Source of the DNA: Pimelobacter simplex
GTDB taxonomy: Bacteria > Actinomycetota > Actinomycetes > Propionibacteriales > Nocardioidaceae
Assembly: GCF_024662235.1 (NCBI RefSeq)
Contig: NZ_CP096276.1
Span: 4,092,001-4,156,000, forward strand
DNA: 64,000 bases
Direction of reading: 5' to 3'
In this document: positions 1 to 8,479 of the stretch, one piece after another
Layout: every line of letters begins with the position of its first letter
How positions within the stretch are numbered: position 1 is the first letter of the stretch
Notes under the pieces: generated by a model
What the model was told of the DNA's origin: nothing
Seen by the model: the letters and a program-made list of their open reading frames with translations, nothing else
Database searches by the model: none
Made by a program: the position numbers and the translations under genes

Positions 1-1548
1 GCGCTCGTCGTCGCCGTGCTGGCGGCGGTCGCGGGCGCGGCGCTCGGCCAGCTCGTCGCGCTGGCGCTCGCCGTCCTCCTCGCCGCCCAGGACATCACCC
101 CCGAGCGGGTGCCGCTCACCTGGAACCTTCTCCCCCTCGCGATCTCGGCCGGCTGCGGCGTCGTCGTCGCGCTGCTCGGCGCGTGGGCGGCGTCCCGCCG
201 GGCCGCCAAGGTGGCGCCCGCGCAGGCGCTGCGCGAGTCCGCCGACACCGGCCGCCGGGTGGGCGTGGTCCGTGGCATCGTCGGCACGCTCTGCTTCGTG
301 GGCGCTGCCGCCATGCTCGTCGGGATCCGCGCCGGCGACCCGGTGCTGGCGCTGATCCTGTCGATCTTCGTGCCCGAGCTGGTCGTGGTCGGCCTGGTCT
401 GCTGGGGCCCGGTGCTGCTGCCGCTGGTGGTGCGGGTGCTGACCCTGCCCTTCCGCGAGCACCCGGTGCTGGGGCTGGCCCGGGAGAACGTCGGCAACCA
501 GGCCCGTCGTACGACGTCCCTGGCCGCGCCGGTGCTGGCGATCTCCGCGATCGCGGGCTCGCTGATCCTCAGCCTGAGCTTCGCCGCCGACTGGGACCAG
601 GGCATCACCCGCCAGCAGCTCGCGGCCCCCGTCGTCGTCACCGACACCCGGCGCGCCCCCAGCGCGCCCGAGGCGGGTGTCGTCGACGGCCGCAACGCCG
701 TCCCCCTCGCGACCGGGGGCGAGGCGGCGAGCGACTGGACCGCCGAGGGCATCGACCCCGCGACCGCCGTCGCCACCCGCGGCCTGCGCACCCACGAGGG
801 CGACCTCGGGCGACTGACCGGCCGGACGATGGCGATCAGCCGCTCCGCGGTCTTCGACGCCGGCTTCGGGCTCGGCTCGCAGGTGCGGGTGCGCTTCCCC
901 GACGGCGCGCGGATGCGGCTGCGCGTGGTCGCGATCGTCGAGGACGCGGCGACCCTGCACGAGGACGTCCTGCTCCCCCGCCGGCTCGCCCGCGCCCACG
1001 GCGCGAAGCCGACCGGCACCTGGTTCGTGCTGCCCGCGCCGGGCGTCGACGCCGCCGGGCTGCGCACGGCGCTCCGGGACCGGGGCACCGGCGACGTGCT
1101 CACCGCCGAGCAGTGGATCGCCCGCGTGGACCGGGCCCAGCGCGACCAGAACCAGGTCGGCCTCATCGCGATCCTCGGTCCCACCGGGCTCTACGCCGGC
1201 ATCGCGATCGCCAACACCCTGCTCATGGGCACCCTGCAGCGCCGCCGGGAGTTCTCGGTGACCCGGCTCGTCGGTGCCACCGCCGCCCAGGTACGCCGGA
1301 TGGTGCTCGCCGAATCCGCGATGGTCGCCGGCGCCGCGCTCCTGCTCGGCTCCGCGGTCACGGTGACCGTCGCCGCACTGCTCCGGGCGCCGATGACGGC
1401 CGGGCTGGACGACGTACCGCTGACGGTGCCGTGGGGCAGCCTGCTCGCCATCGCCGGCGCCTGCGCGGTGGTGACGGTCGTGGCCGCGGTGCTGCCCGTA
1501 TCGTGGCTGCGTGGCCACCCCTCCGCTGTTGCTGATCACCAACGGTGA
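1..1548 (+). CDS. FtsX-like ABC transporter permease, 5'-truncated by the window edge
   Basis: The frame is open from base 1, so the true start lies upstream. The protein has hydrophobic segments near the N-terminus, around residues 35-55, 90-105 and 115-140, and at 170-190, then a soluble part of about 180 residues, then three more segments at roughly 385-405, 435-460 and 475-495. This alternation of membrane segments and a large extracytoplasmic domain is typical of FtsX/MacB-type permeases, which couple to an ATPase and usually export or extract lipids, lipoproteins or peptides. The ATPase gene should be just outside the window. The last 38 bases overlap the next gene. The substrate cannot be told from sequence. 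Confidence 0.85.
   Translation, partial: ALVVAVLAAVAGAALGQLVALALAVLLAAQDITPERVPLTWNLLPLAISAGCGVVVALLGAWAASRRAAKVAPAQALRESADTGRRVGVVRGIVGTLCFVGAAAMLVGIRAGDPVLALILSIFVPELVVVGLVCWGPVLLPLVVRVLTLPFREHPVLGLARENVGNQARRTTSLAAPVLAISAIAGSLILSLSFAADWDQGITRQQLAAPVVVTDTRRAPSAPEAGVVDGRNAVPLATGGEAASDWTAEGIDPATAVATRGLRTHEGDLGRLTGRTMAISRSAVFDAGFGLGSQVRVRFPDGARMRLRVVAIVEDAATLHEDVLLPRRLARAHGAKPTGTWFVLPAPGVDAAGLRTALRDRGTGDVLTAEQWIARVDRAQRDQNQVGLIAILGPTGLYAGIAIANTLLMGTLQRRREFSVTRLVGATAAQVRRMVLAESAMVAGAALLLGSAVTVTVAALLRAPMTAGLDDVPLTVPWGSLLAIAGACAVVTVVAAVLPVSWLRGHPSAVADHQR
1499..1504 (+). promoter_or_regulatory. -10 element (TATCGT) for a leaderless kinase transcript
   Basis: TATCGT lies inside the end of the FtsX gene. 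Six bases separate it from the GTG at 1511, the spacing expected when transcription begins on the start codon. No -35 was identified. Inference from the pattern shared with eleven other genes in this window. Confidence 0.5.
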
Positions 1549-2410
1549 CGCCGGGACGGCGGACCAGGAGGCGGTCGAGGCCGCGCTCGCCGTGCTCCGC
1601 GCGCCGGCCGGCGCCGACGTCGAGGTGCGGGCCACGTCCAGCCCCGACGAGCTCGCCGACGTGCTGGCCGAGGCGGGCGAGCGCCGGGTCGTCGTGGCCG
1701 GCGGCGACGGCAGCATCCACGCCGTCGTCCAGGCGCTCCACACCCGCGGCGACCTCACCGGCCGCACGCTCGGGCTGATCCCGCTCGGCACCGGCAACGA
1801 CTTCGCCCGCACCCTCGGCCTCCCCCTCGACCCGGCCGAGGCGGCCGCGGTCGTCGTCGCCGGGACCACCCGGCCGACCGACCTCGTCGTCGACGAGGAC
1901 GAGGCCGTCACCGTCAACAGCGTCCACCTCGGCGCCGGCGCCGAGGCCGGCAAGCGCGGCGCCCGCTGGAAGGAGCGGCTCGGCAAGGTCGGCTACCCGA
2001 TCGGCGCCGTGCAGACCGCGCTCAACCCGCCGAGCCTGCGCCTGCGGGTCGAGGTCGACGACACCGTCGTGGTGGACGTCGACCGCCCGGTCCTCATGGT
2101 CGCGGTCGGCAACGGCGCCTCGGTCGGCGGCGGCACCGAGCTCACCCCCGAGGCAGACCCCCACGACGGCCTGGTCGACGTCCTCGTCGCGACCCCCGTC
2201 TCGCCCTTGGCCCGGCTCGGGTACGTGCTGCGGCTGCCGTTCGGCCGGCACGCGGAGCACTCCGACGCGGCGATCGTCCGCGGCCGGACCGTCCGGGTCA
2301 GCGGCGCGGCCTTCGACTGCAACAGCGACGGCGAGATCGACGGGCCGGTGCGGTCCCGGACCTGGCGGGTGCTGCCGGCGGCGTACTCGATGGTGGTGCC
2401 GGGGGCCTAG
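1511..2410 (+). CDS. Diacylglycerol/lipid kinase family protein
   Basis: A 299-residue DAGK-catalytic-domain protein of the YegS/DgkB/sphingosine-kinase fold, which phosphorylates a lipid hydroxyl (diacylglycerol or similar) with ATP at the inner membrane face. The nucleotide-binding motif AGGDGSIHAVV lies near residue 77 and the second signature, IPLGTGNDFARTLG, near residue 94; both are intact, and the length is normal. The GTG at 1511 is supported by N-terminal sequence LLLITNGDAG, a typical first strand of the family, and by a -10 hexamer six bases upstream. It overlaps the permease by 38 bases. The in vivo lipid substrate is not known. Confidence 0.88.
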   Translation: MATPPLLLITNGDAGTADQEAVEAALAVLRAPAGADVEVRATSSPDELADVLAEAGERRVVVAGGDGSIHAVVQALHTRGDLTGRTLGLIPLGTGNDFARTLGLPLDPAEAAAVVVAGTTRPTDLVVDEDEAVTVNSVHLGAGAEAGKRGARWKERLGKVGYPIGAVQTALNPPSLRLRVEVDDTVVVDVDRPVLMVAVGNGASVGGGTELTPEADPHDGLVDVLVATPVSPLARLGYVLRLPFGRHAEHSDAAIVRGRTVRVSGAAFDCNSDGEIDGPVRSRTWRVLPAAYSMVVPGA

Positions 2411-2569
2411 CGTCCCGAGCCCGAGGTCCGGGCGCAGCAGCCGTGCGCCGAGTGCGTGCATCGCAAGGCGGCGGCGCGAGGGCATACCGGGCGTACGTCG
2501 AGCGTCGCCAACGCAGCGAGGTGCGTGCTCGGGGTGCGGGGGCGGCGCGCGGACTTCGGACTCGGGACG
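2411..2569. repeat. Dispersed structured element, copy A
   Basis: The element starts directly after the kinase stop. Outer arms 2411-2430 and 2550-2569 are complementary over 20 bases with two mismatches. The inner core shares the pattern GCGTGC, then GCAAGGCG, then a variable hairpin, then CAACGC and GTGCGTGC, with copy B at 9609-9764. The arms of the two copies are different sequences, so the pairing rather than the sequence is kept. It could act as a terminator for the kinase gene, an RNA or a mobile palindrome. No ORF is evident in it. Confidence 0.6.
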
Positions 2570-2578
2570 CGGGAACCC

Positions 2579-2584
2579 TAGGCT
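2579..2584 (+). promoter_or_regulatory. -10 element (TAGGCT) for leaderless lysyl-tRNA synthetase
   Basis: TAGGCT is followed by seven bases and the GTG at 2592. There is no Shine-Dalgarno sequence, which fits a leaderless mRNA. Confidence 0.5.
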
Positions 2585-2591
2585 TGGGCCC

Positions 2592-4271
2592 GTGGCACGA
2601 GGACAGCGCAACCAGCAGGGCGACCAGCAGCAGGCCCCCAGCGACTGGGTGACCCGGACCGCCGACCTGGCGCTCCGGCACGCCGAGTCCGTCAACGGCG
2701 GGACGCTGCCCGAGCTCGTCACGTGCGCGTCCGGCATCAGCCCCTCGGGCCCGATCCACCTCGGCAACCTGCGCGAGTTCCTCACCGTGCACTTCGTCGC
2801 CGAGGAGATCCGCCGCCGCGGCATCAACGTCCGGCACCTGCACAGCTGGGACGACTACGACCGGTTCCGCAAGGTCCCCGCCGGCGTCGACCCGTCGTGG
2901 AGCGAGCACATCGGCCGACCGCTGTCCGCCGTCCCCGACCCGACCGGCGAGTTCGCGAGCTGGGGCGAGCGCTACAAGGCGCCGCTGCGGGCCGCGCTCG
3001 TCGAGATGGGCTGCGAGATGGTCGAGGTGGACCAGACCGAGATGTACACCTCGGGTGCCTACCGCGACCAGGTGCTCACCGCCATCCGCAAGCGCGGCGA
3101 GATCGAGTCGGTCATGGCGCAGTTCCGCACCAAGAAGACCGACGACGCGCCCGCCGACGACGAGGGCTCCACCGAGGGCGACCTCGCCCGGTTCCCCTAC
3201 AAGCCCTACTGCCGCGGCTGCGGTCGCGACACCGTCACCCTCACGTCGTACGACGACGAGACGACCGACCTGGCCTACACCTGCGACGTGTGCGGCGACT
3301 CCTACGTCACCAACGTCGCGACCCAGAACGAGGGCAAGCTCGTCTGGAAGGTCGACTGGCCGATGCGCTGGACCTACGAGGGCGTGCACTTCGAGCCCGG
3401 CGGCGTCGACCACGCGAGCCCGGGGTCGTCCTACACCGTCGGCAAGGCGATCGTCGCCCCCGTCTTCGGCGGCTCCGCGCCGTCCTTCGTCGGCTACTCG
3501 TTCGTCGGCGTGGCCGGCATGCCCAAGATGTCCTCGTCCAAGGGCGGGGTGCCCACCGCGGCCGAGGCCCTGCGCATCCTCGAGGCGCCGATCCTGCGCT
3601 GGCTCTACGTGCGCCGCCAGCCCAAGCAGGCCTTCAACGTCGACTTCGGCCAGGAGGTCCTGCGCCTGTACGACGAGTGGGACGCGCTGACCAAGAAGGC
3701 CGCGATCCCCGAGAAGCGCGACGCCGCGGTGCTCGCCTGGGAGCGGGCGTCCGCGACCTCGACCGCGGGCACGCTGCCGACCCCGGCGGTCGTCGTACCG
3801 TTCCGGATGCTGTCGTCGGTCGCCGACGTCACCGCCGGGTCCCGCGAGATCACCGCCGCCACCGTCGGCGCGACCGAGGCCGACCTGGCCCCGCGGCTCG
3901 AGAAGGCCGCCACCTGGATCACCGACTACGTCGACCCCGAGGACCGTACGACGGTCCGCGAGGCCCCCGACACCGCCCGCCTCGCCGCGCTCGACGAGGC
4001 CGAGGCGCGCTGGCTGGGCCTGCTGCTCGACGGCCTCCCGGAGTCCTTCGACACCGAGGCGCTGACCACGCTGATCTACGGCGTCCCCAAGGTCGCCCGC
4101 GGGCTCGCCGCCGAGGACGCGCCGACCGACGAGGTCAAGGCCGACCAGAAGGCGTTCTTCAAGCTGCTCTACGAGCTCCTCGTCGCCGCCGAGCGCGGCC
4201 CGCGGCTGCCCACGCTGTTCGCGGCGCTGGGGGTCGACGACGTGCGCAGGCTGCTGACGCCCCCGGCATAG
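2592..4271 (+). CDS. lysK: Lysyl-tRNA synthetase, class I
   Basis: This enzyme charges tRNA-Lys with lysine using ATP. It is the class I (archaeal/spirochaetal type) form, not the usual class II. The HIGH-like motif HLGN is at residues 56-59 and the KMSKS loop KMSSSK at 312-317. A likely zinc knuckle is formed by C207/C210 and C231/C234. At 559 residues the length fits the family. The first 17 residues (Gln-rich) are an extension of unclear value, but the GTG at 2592 is well placed behind a -10 element. Some actinobacteria carry this gene beside a class II lysS; the latter is not in this window. Confidence 0.93.
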   Translation: MARGQRNQQGDQQQAPSDWVTRTADLALRHAESVNGGTLPELVTCASGISPSGPIHLGNLREFLTVHFVAEEIRRRGINVRHLHSWDDYDRFRKVPAGVDPSWSEHIGRPLSAVPDPTGEFASWGERYKAPLRAALVEMGCEMVEVDQTEMYTSGAYRDQVLTAIRKRGEIESVMAQFRTKKTDDAPADDEGSTEGDLARFPYKPYCRGCGRDTVTLTSYDDETTDLAYTCDVCGDSYVTNVATQNEGKLVWKVDWPMRWTYEGVHFEPGGVDHASPGSSYTVGKAIVAPVFGGSAPSFVGYSFVGVAGMPKMSSSKGGVPTAAEALRILEAPILRWLYVRRQPKQAFNVDFGQEVLRLYDEWDALTKKAAIPEKRDAAVLAWERASATSTAGTLPTPAVVVPFRMLSSVADVTAGSREITAATVGATEADLAPRLEKAATWITDYVDPEDRTTVREAPDTARLAALDEAEARWLGLLLDGLPESFDTEALTTLIYGVPKVARGLAAEDAPTDEVKADQKAFFKLLYELLVAAERGPRLPTLFAALGVDDVRRLLTPPA

Positions 4272-4299
4272 AGCCGGCACCCCGGGGTAGGGGCAGCCC

Positions 4300-5205
4300 A
4301 TGACCGACGACTTCCTCGTCCCGGTCACCGCGGCCGGCCTGATCGACGTGATCGAGCAGATGTCCGGCCTGCCGTGGCCCGAGAACGGCGGCACCTGGAT
4401 CCCCTGGGAGATCGACGGGTGCGAGGGCGAGACCGGCGATATCGCGCACGTCCTCGGGATCGGCGCGACCGCCGACCCCGCGCGGCTGCGCGAGCTGACC
4501 GCGCCGCTGGTCCGGCTGGCCGACCAGCGCTGGATCGTCCGCTACCGCTTCGACGCGAGGCTCTACACCGACCGGGAGGCGAGCGACCCCCGGATCGCCC
4601 CGGCCGCCGCCCTCCGGTCGATGGGCGTCGACACCGCCCCCTGGTGGAAGTACGGCGACGACGCGGTGCTGCTGGTCGACAACGGCGCAGCGGCCGTCGT
4701 CCTCGTGCTGCCGGCGCAGTGGCTCGAGGGGCCGAGCCCGGCGGAGCAGGAGGTGATCGACTCCGCGCTCGTCGCCGACCTCCTCTCCCGCGAGGAGCGC
4801 CGGGTGCTGAGCGCGGTGTGGGAGGTCCTGGCGACCCGCGACCCCGACGTGCTCCGGCCGCTGGCGGCGGCACGCGTCCGCATCGACCGCGCCACCGAGG
4901 ACCTCGGGCTCGGCGGCGCGCTGGTGAGCAACGACAGCCACCTCGCCCACGCCCTCGACCGGATCCGGCTCTTCGAGGAGGGGCGCTGCCTGTGCGCGGC
5001 CTACCCCGGGCACTCCTTCTACCAACCGGCCAAGGAGGAGGCCGCCGGGCACGTCCGCATCGAGGAGGTCGTCCCGATCCTCGTCAACGGACGGCCCGAC
5101 CGGCCGCGGCACCTCTGCGCGTGCACCGGCTGCGGGCAGCGGTGGGACGTCGAGGAGGGCGAGTACCACTACCCGTGGTGGAAGTGGACCGCGCTGGAGG
5201 CCTAG
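4300..5205 (+). CDS. Hypothetical protein with C-terminal cysteine cluster
   Basis: I do not recognise this 301-residue protein. It is soluble, acidic and without signal peptide or membrane segment. Two cysteines lie near residue 230 (RCLCAAYPGH) and a CxCxxC group near residues 272-277 (CACTGCGQ), followed by a Trp/Tyr-rich end, YPWWKWTALEA. The cysteines could bind zinc, which is inference. A TAGGGG hexamer six bases before the ATG resembles the leaderless promoters nearby but lacks the final T. It ends three bases before the convergent DUF3151 gene. Codon use is the same as in its neighbours, so the ORF is likely real. Confidence 0.75.
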   Translation: MTDDFLVPVTAAGLIDVIEQMSGLPWPENGGTWIPWEIDGCEGETGDIAHVLGIGATADPARLRELTAPLVRLADQRWIVRYRFDARLYTDREASDPRIAPAAALRSMGVDTAPWWKYGDDAVLLVDNGAAAVVLVLPAQWLEGPSPAEQEVIDSALVADLLSREERRVLSAVWEVLATRDPDVLRPLAAARVRIDRATEDLGLGGALVSNDSHLAHALDRIRLFEEGRCLCAAYPGHSFYQPAKEEAAGHVRIEEVVPILVNGRPDRPRHLCACTGCGQRWDVEEGEYHYPWWKWTALEA

Positions 5206-5208
5206 CCC

Positions 5209-5634
5209 CTAGCTGCCGAGCAGCTCGTCGTACGCCGTCGGGCTGGAGTCGCGCAGGAACGACGAGCAGCGCTCCCACTCGTCGGTCTCGCCGATCGCGC
5301 GCGCGGCGACGGCCAGCAGGCCGAGGGCGCGCAGGAAGCCGCGGTTGGGCTCGTGCTCCCACGGGACCAGGCCGTGGCCCTTCCAGCCGTTGCGGCGCAG
5401 CGTGTCGAGCGAGCGGTGGTAGCCGACGCGCGCGTAGGCGTAGACCGTCACGTCGTCGGCGCCGCCGTCGCGGGCCTGCTCGGCGAGGGTCGCCCAGGCC
5501 AGCGGCGAGGCCGGCAGCCGCCGTACGACGGCCGCGGGGGTCTCGCCGGCCGCGAGCAGCTCGGCGGCGGGGTCGACGGGGAGGTGGGTGGGCGGAGGGC
5601 CGGCCATCAGGTCGGCACCGGGGGTGAGGCTCAT
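5209..5634 (-). CDS. DUF3151 family protein
   Basis: A 141-residue cytoplasmic protein of the conserved actinobacterial family DUF3151, function unknown. Recognisable parts are the middle stretch WATLAEQARDGG, the YARVGYHRSLDTLRRNGWKG segment and the DEWERCSSFLRDSSP segment near the C-terminus. I chose the ATG at 5634; an internal ATG at 5606 would give a protein nine residues shorter. CAGAAT lies six bases upstream and could be a -10 for a leaderless transcript. It is divergent from the MFS gene and convergent with the unknown gene upstream. Confidence 0.85.
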   Translation of the reverse strand: MSLTPGADLMAGPPPTHLPVDPAAELLAAGETPAAVVRRLPASPLAWATLAEQARDGGADDVTVYAYARVGYHRSLDTLRRNGWKGHGLVPWEHEPNRGFLRALGLLAVAARAIGETDEWERCSSFLRDSSPTAYDELLGS

Positions 5635-5691
5635 GTGTCCATTCTGGCCCGCACCCGAAGCGGTGTCGGCGGGCGGGTGTTCACTGGACTC

Positions 5692-7185
5692 GTGACTCGG
5701 AGCGCTCCCACCACGCCTGCCTCGACGCCGACAGGTCAGGTCGCCAACCCCTGGCCCGCGCTGTGGGCGCTCGTCATCGGCTTCTTCATGATCCTGGTCG
5801 ACCTGACCATCGTCACCGTCGCGACGCCGACGATCATCGAAGAGCTCGACGCCTCGGTCAACGACGTCGTCTGGGTCTCCAGCGCCTACATGCTGGCGTA
5901 CGCCGTGCCGGTGCTCATCACCGGACGCCTCGGCGACCGGTTCGGCGCGAAGTACCTCTACCTGGGCGGCCTCACGGTCTTCACGCTCGCCTCCCTGTGG
6001 TGCGGCCTGACCACGACCGTCGAGGGTCTCATCGTGGCGCGCGTCGTCCAGGGCCTCGGCGCCTCGATGATGACGCCCCAGACAATGGCGATCATCACCC
6101 GGATCTTCCGCGCCGCCGAGCGCGGCCGGGCGATGGCGGTGTGGGGCGCGACGGCCGGCGTCGCGCTCGTCGTCGGGCCGATCCTCGGCGGGGTGCTGAC
6201 CGACGGGCTCGGCTGGGAGTGGATCTTCTTCGTCAACATCCCCGTCGGCGTCCTCGCCTTCGCCCTCGCGCTGCGCAACGTCCCCGCGCTGCCGACCCAC
6301 CAGCACCACTTCGACTGGATCGGCGTCGTGCTCTCGGGCGGGGCGATGTTCCTGCTCTGCTTCGGCATCCAGGAGGGCCACCAGAAGGACTGGGCGGGCT
6401 GGATCATCGCGATGATCGCCGGCGGCGTCGTGCTGCTCGTGCTGTTCCTCGTCTGGCAACGGCTCAACCGCACCGAGCCCCTGGTCCCCCTCAGCCTGTT
6501 CGCCGACCGCAACTTCGCCGTCTCCAACGTCGCGATCACCTGCATGGGCGCGATCGCCGCGTCGTTCGGCTTCCCGCTGATGCTCTACGCCCAGGCCGTG
6601 CGCGGCTACTCCCCCACCCAGGCCGCGCTGCTCATGCTGCCGATGGCCGTCATGTCGATCTTCCTGGCCCGCCTGGTCGGCTCGCTCTCCGACCGGCTGC
6701 ACCCGCGCAAGGTCCTCGGCTTCGGCTTCGGCGTCAGCCTGGTCGGCTTCCTGCTCCTCATCTGGCGCCTGGCCCCGGGCGTCGCCGTCTGGGAGCTCGC
6801 GATCCCGATGGCCCTGATCGGCGTCGGCAACGCGTTCATCTGGGCGCCGACCGCGACCACCGCCAACCGCAACCTCCCGATGCGCCTGGCCGGCGCCGGA
6901 GCCGGCGTCTACAACGCCACCCGCCAGGTCGGCTCGGTGCTCGGCGCGGCCGCGATCGCCGTACTGATGGACGGGCGGCTGGCCCACTACCTCCCCGGCG
7001 CCGCCGCCCACGGCGACGCCGGCGCGGCCCAGATCGCCGGCCCGCACGCCGCGGACCTGTTCAGCAAGGCCATGCAGCAGTCGATGTGGCTGCCCGCGGC
7101 GATGTACGCCGTCGGGCTGGTCGCCGTGATGTTCTACGAGCGGCCGCAGCACGCGGGCTTCGGCGAGCGGAGCGCAGACTCCTAG
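5692..7185 (+). CDS. MFS drug exporter, DHA2 (EmrB/QacA) family
   Basis: About 497 residues with fourteen hydrophobic segments, typical of the 14-helix DHA2 proton-coupled exporters of drugs and other hydrophobic compounds. The first segment reads ALVIGFFMILVDLTIVTVA and contains the family D-x-T-I-V pattern; GRLGDRFGAK (motif A) and GPILGGVLTDGLGWEWIFF (motif C region) follow. The start is uncertain: GTG 5692 gives a short hydrophilic tail before helix 1, and GTG 5677 is in frame. Its TAG stop overlaps the stop of the convergent ilvA on the palindrome CTAG. The substrate cannot be inferred, and no regulator is adjacent. Confidence 0.9.
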   Translation: MTRSAPTTPASTPTGQVANPWPALWALVIGFFMILVDLTIVTVATPTIIEELDASVNDVVWVSSAYMLAYAVPVLITGRLGDRFGAKYLYLGGLTVFTLASLWCGLTTTVEGLIVARVVQGLGASMMTPQTMAIITRIFRAAERGRAMAVWGATAGVALVVGPILGGVLTDGLGWEWIFFVNIPVGVLAFALALRNVPALPTHQHHFDWIGVVLSGGAMFLLCFGIQEGHQKDWAGWIIAMIAGGVVLLVLFLVWQRLNRTEPLVPLSLFADRNFAVSNVAITCMGAIAASFGFPLMLYAQAVRGYSPTQAALLMLPMAVMSIFLARLVGSLSDRLHPRKVLGFGFGVSLVGFLLLIWRLAPGVAVWELAIPMALIGVGNAFIWAPTATTANRNLPMRLAGAGAGVYNATRQVGSVLGAAAIAVLMDGRLAHYLPGAAAHGDAGAAQIAGPHAADLFSKAMQQSMWLPAAMYAVGLVAVMFYERPQHAGFGERSADS

Positions 7186-8477
7186 GACAGCACGAACCCG
7201 AACAGCGGGCTGTCCGGCGGCACGATCTCGACTCGCAGCCGCGAGTCCGCCATCCGGGCGAGCAGCCCGTCGAGGTCGCCGCGCGACTGCATCTCGATGC
7301 CGACCAGCGCCGGACCGGTCTCGCGGTTGTTGCGCTTGGTGTACTCGAACAGCGTGATGTCGTCGTCGGGCCCGAGGACGTCGTCGAGGAAGCGGCGCAG
7401 CGCGCCGGGCTCCTGCGGGAACTCGATGAGGAAGTAGTGCTTGAGCCCCTCGTGGACGAGCGCGCGCTCGACGATGTCGGCATAGCGCGAGACGTCGTTG
7501 TTGCCGCCGGAGACCACGACGACGACGCGGCTGCCCGGGGCCAGGTCGGCGAGGCCGGGCAGGCCGCCGTCGACGCGCAGGGCGGCCGGGGCGAGGGCGC
7601 CGGCAGGCTCAGCGATGATGCCGTCGACCTGGTAGAGGTCGAGCATCTCGACGCAGATCAGGCCCTCGGGGACGGCGGCGACGGTCAGGTCGACGGACGC
7701 GCGGGCGGCCGCGACGGCCGCATAGGTCAGATCGCCGACCCGGCGGACGGCGGCGCCGTCGACGAACGGGTCGACGCCGTCGAGCTCGACGGGGCCGCCG
7801 GCGTCGAGGGCGGCCGCGAGGGAGGCGGCGCCGGAGGGCTCGGCGGCGACCACGCGGACGCCGGGGAGCCGCTCGGCGAGGACGGTGAGGCAGCCGGCGA
7901 CGAGGCCGGCCCCGCCGACCGGGAGGACGAGGGCGTCGGGCTGCCAGCCGAGCTCGGCCGACTGGGCGAGGATCTCGGCGGCGACGGTGCCCTGGCCGGC
8001 GACGATGCCCGGGTGGTCGAACGCCGGTACGACGCTCGCCCCCGAGGCCGCGGCGAAGTCGGCCGCGGCGACGGCCGCGTCGTCGTACGCCTCGCCGGCG
8101 ATGACGACCTCGACCTGGTCGCCGCCGAGCGCGGCGACGCGGTCGCGCTTCTGCCGGGGCGTGGTGCGGGGCAGGAAGATCGTGGCGTGGACGCCGGCCC
8201 GGGCGCAGGCGAACGCGACGCCCTGGGCGTGGTTGCCGGCGCTGGCGCAGGTCACCCCGCGCGAGCGCTCGTCCGCGGAGAGCCCGGCGAGGACCGTGTA
8301 GGCGCCGCGGGCCTTGTAGGACCGCACCGGGGTGAGGTCCTCACGCTTGAGCCAGATGTCGAGCCCGGTCAGCGCGGAGAGCCGGTCGGCCCTCCGCAGC
8401 GGGGTCGGCGGGATCACCGAGCCCAGCAGCGCCGCCGCCCGGTCGACGTCCGCGGCGGTGGGAAGCGACGCGGACAC
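7182..8477 (-). CDS. ilvA: Threonine ammonia-lyase (threonine dehydratase)
   Basis: A PLP enzyme that deaminates threonine to 2-oxobutanoate, the first step of isoleucine synthesis. The PLP lysine is K55 in VRSYKARGAY, preceded by KREDLTP; the glycine-rich phosphate loop is seen in LPVGGAGLVAG. The C-terminal ~90 residues (HYFLIEFPQEPGALRRFL) form an ACT-like regulatory domain, so this is a feedback-regulated biosynthetic form rather than a purely catabolic one. Length is 431 residues. The GTG start lies two bases after the fbaA stop on the same strand, which suggests cotranscription, although the two pathways are unrelated. Confidence 0.92.
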   Translation of the reverse strand: MSASLPTAADVDRAAALLGSVIPPTPLRRADRLSALTGLDIWLKREDLTPVRSYKARGAYTVLAGLSADERSRGVTCASAGNHAQGVAFACARAGVHATIFLPRTTPRQKRDRVAALGGDQVEVVIAGEAYDDAAVAAADFAAASGASVVPAFDHPGIVAGQGTVAAEILAQSAELGWQPDALVLPVGGAGLVAGCLTVLAERLPGVRVVAAEPSGAASLAAALDAGGPVELDGVDPFVDGAAVRRVGDLTYAAVAAARASVDLTVAAVPEGLICVEMLDLYQVDGIIAEPAGALAPAALRVDGGLPGLADLAPGSRVVVVVSGGNNDVSRYADIVERALVHEGLKHYFLIEFPQEPGALRRFLDDVLGPDDDITLFEYTKRNNRETGPALVGIEMQSRGDLDGLLARMADSRLRVEIVPPDSPLFGFVLS

Positions 8478-8479
8478 CG

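Noticed and set aside
2298..4394. Long open frames on the strand opposite real genes (for example minus strand here)
   Set aside because: They shadow well-supported genes, have low-complexity composition rich in Gly, Arg, Ala and Val, and no family motifs; they arise because stop codons are scarce in GC-rich DNA.
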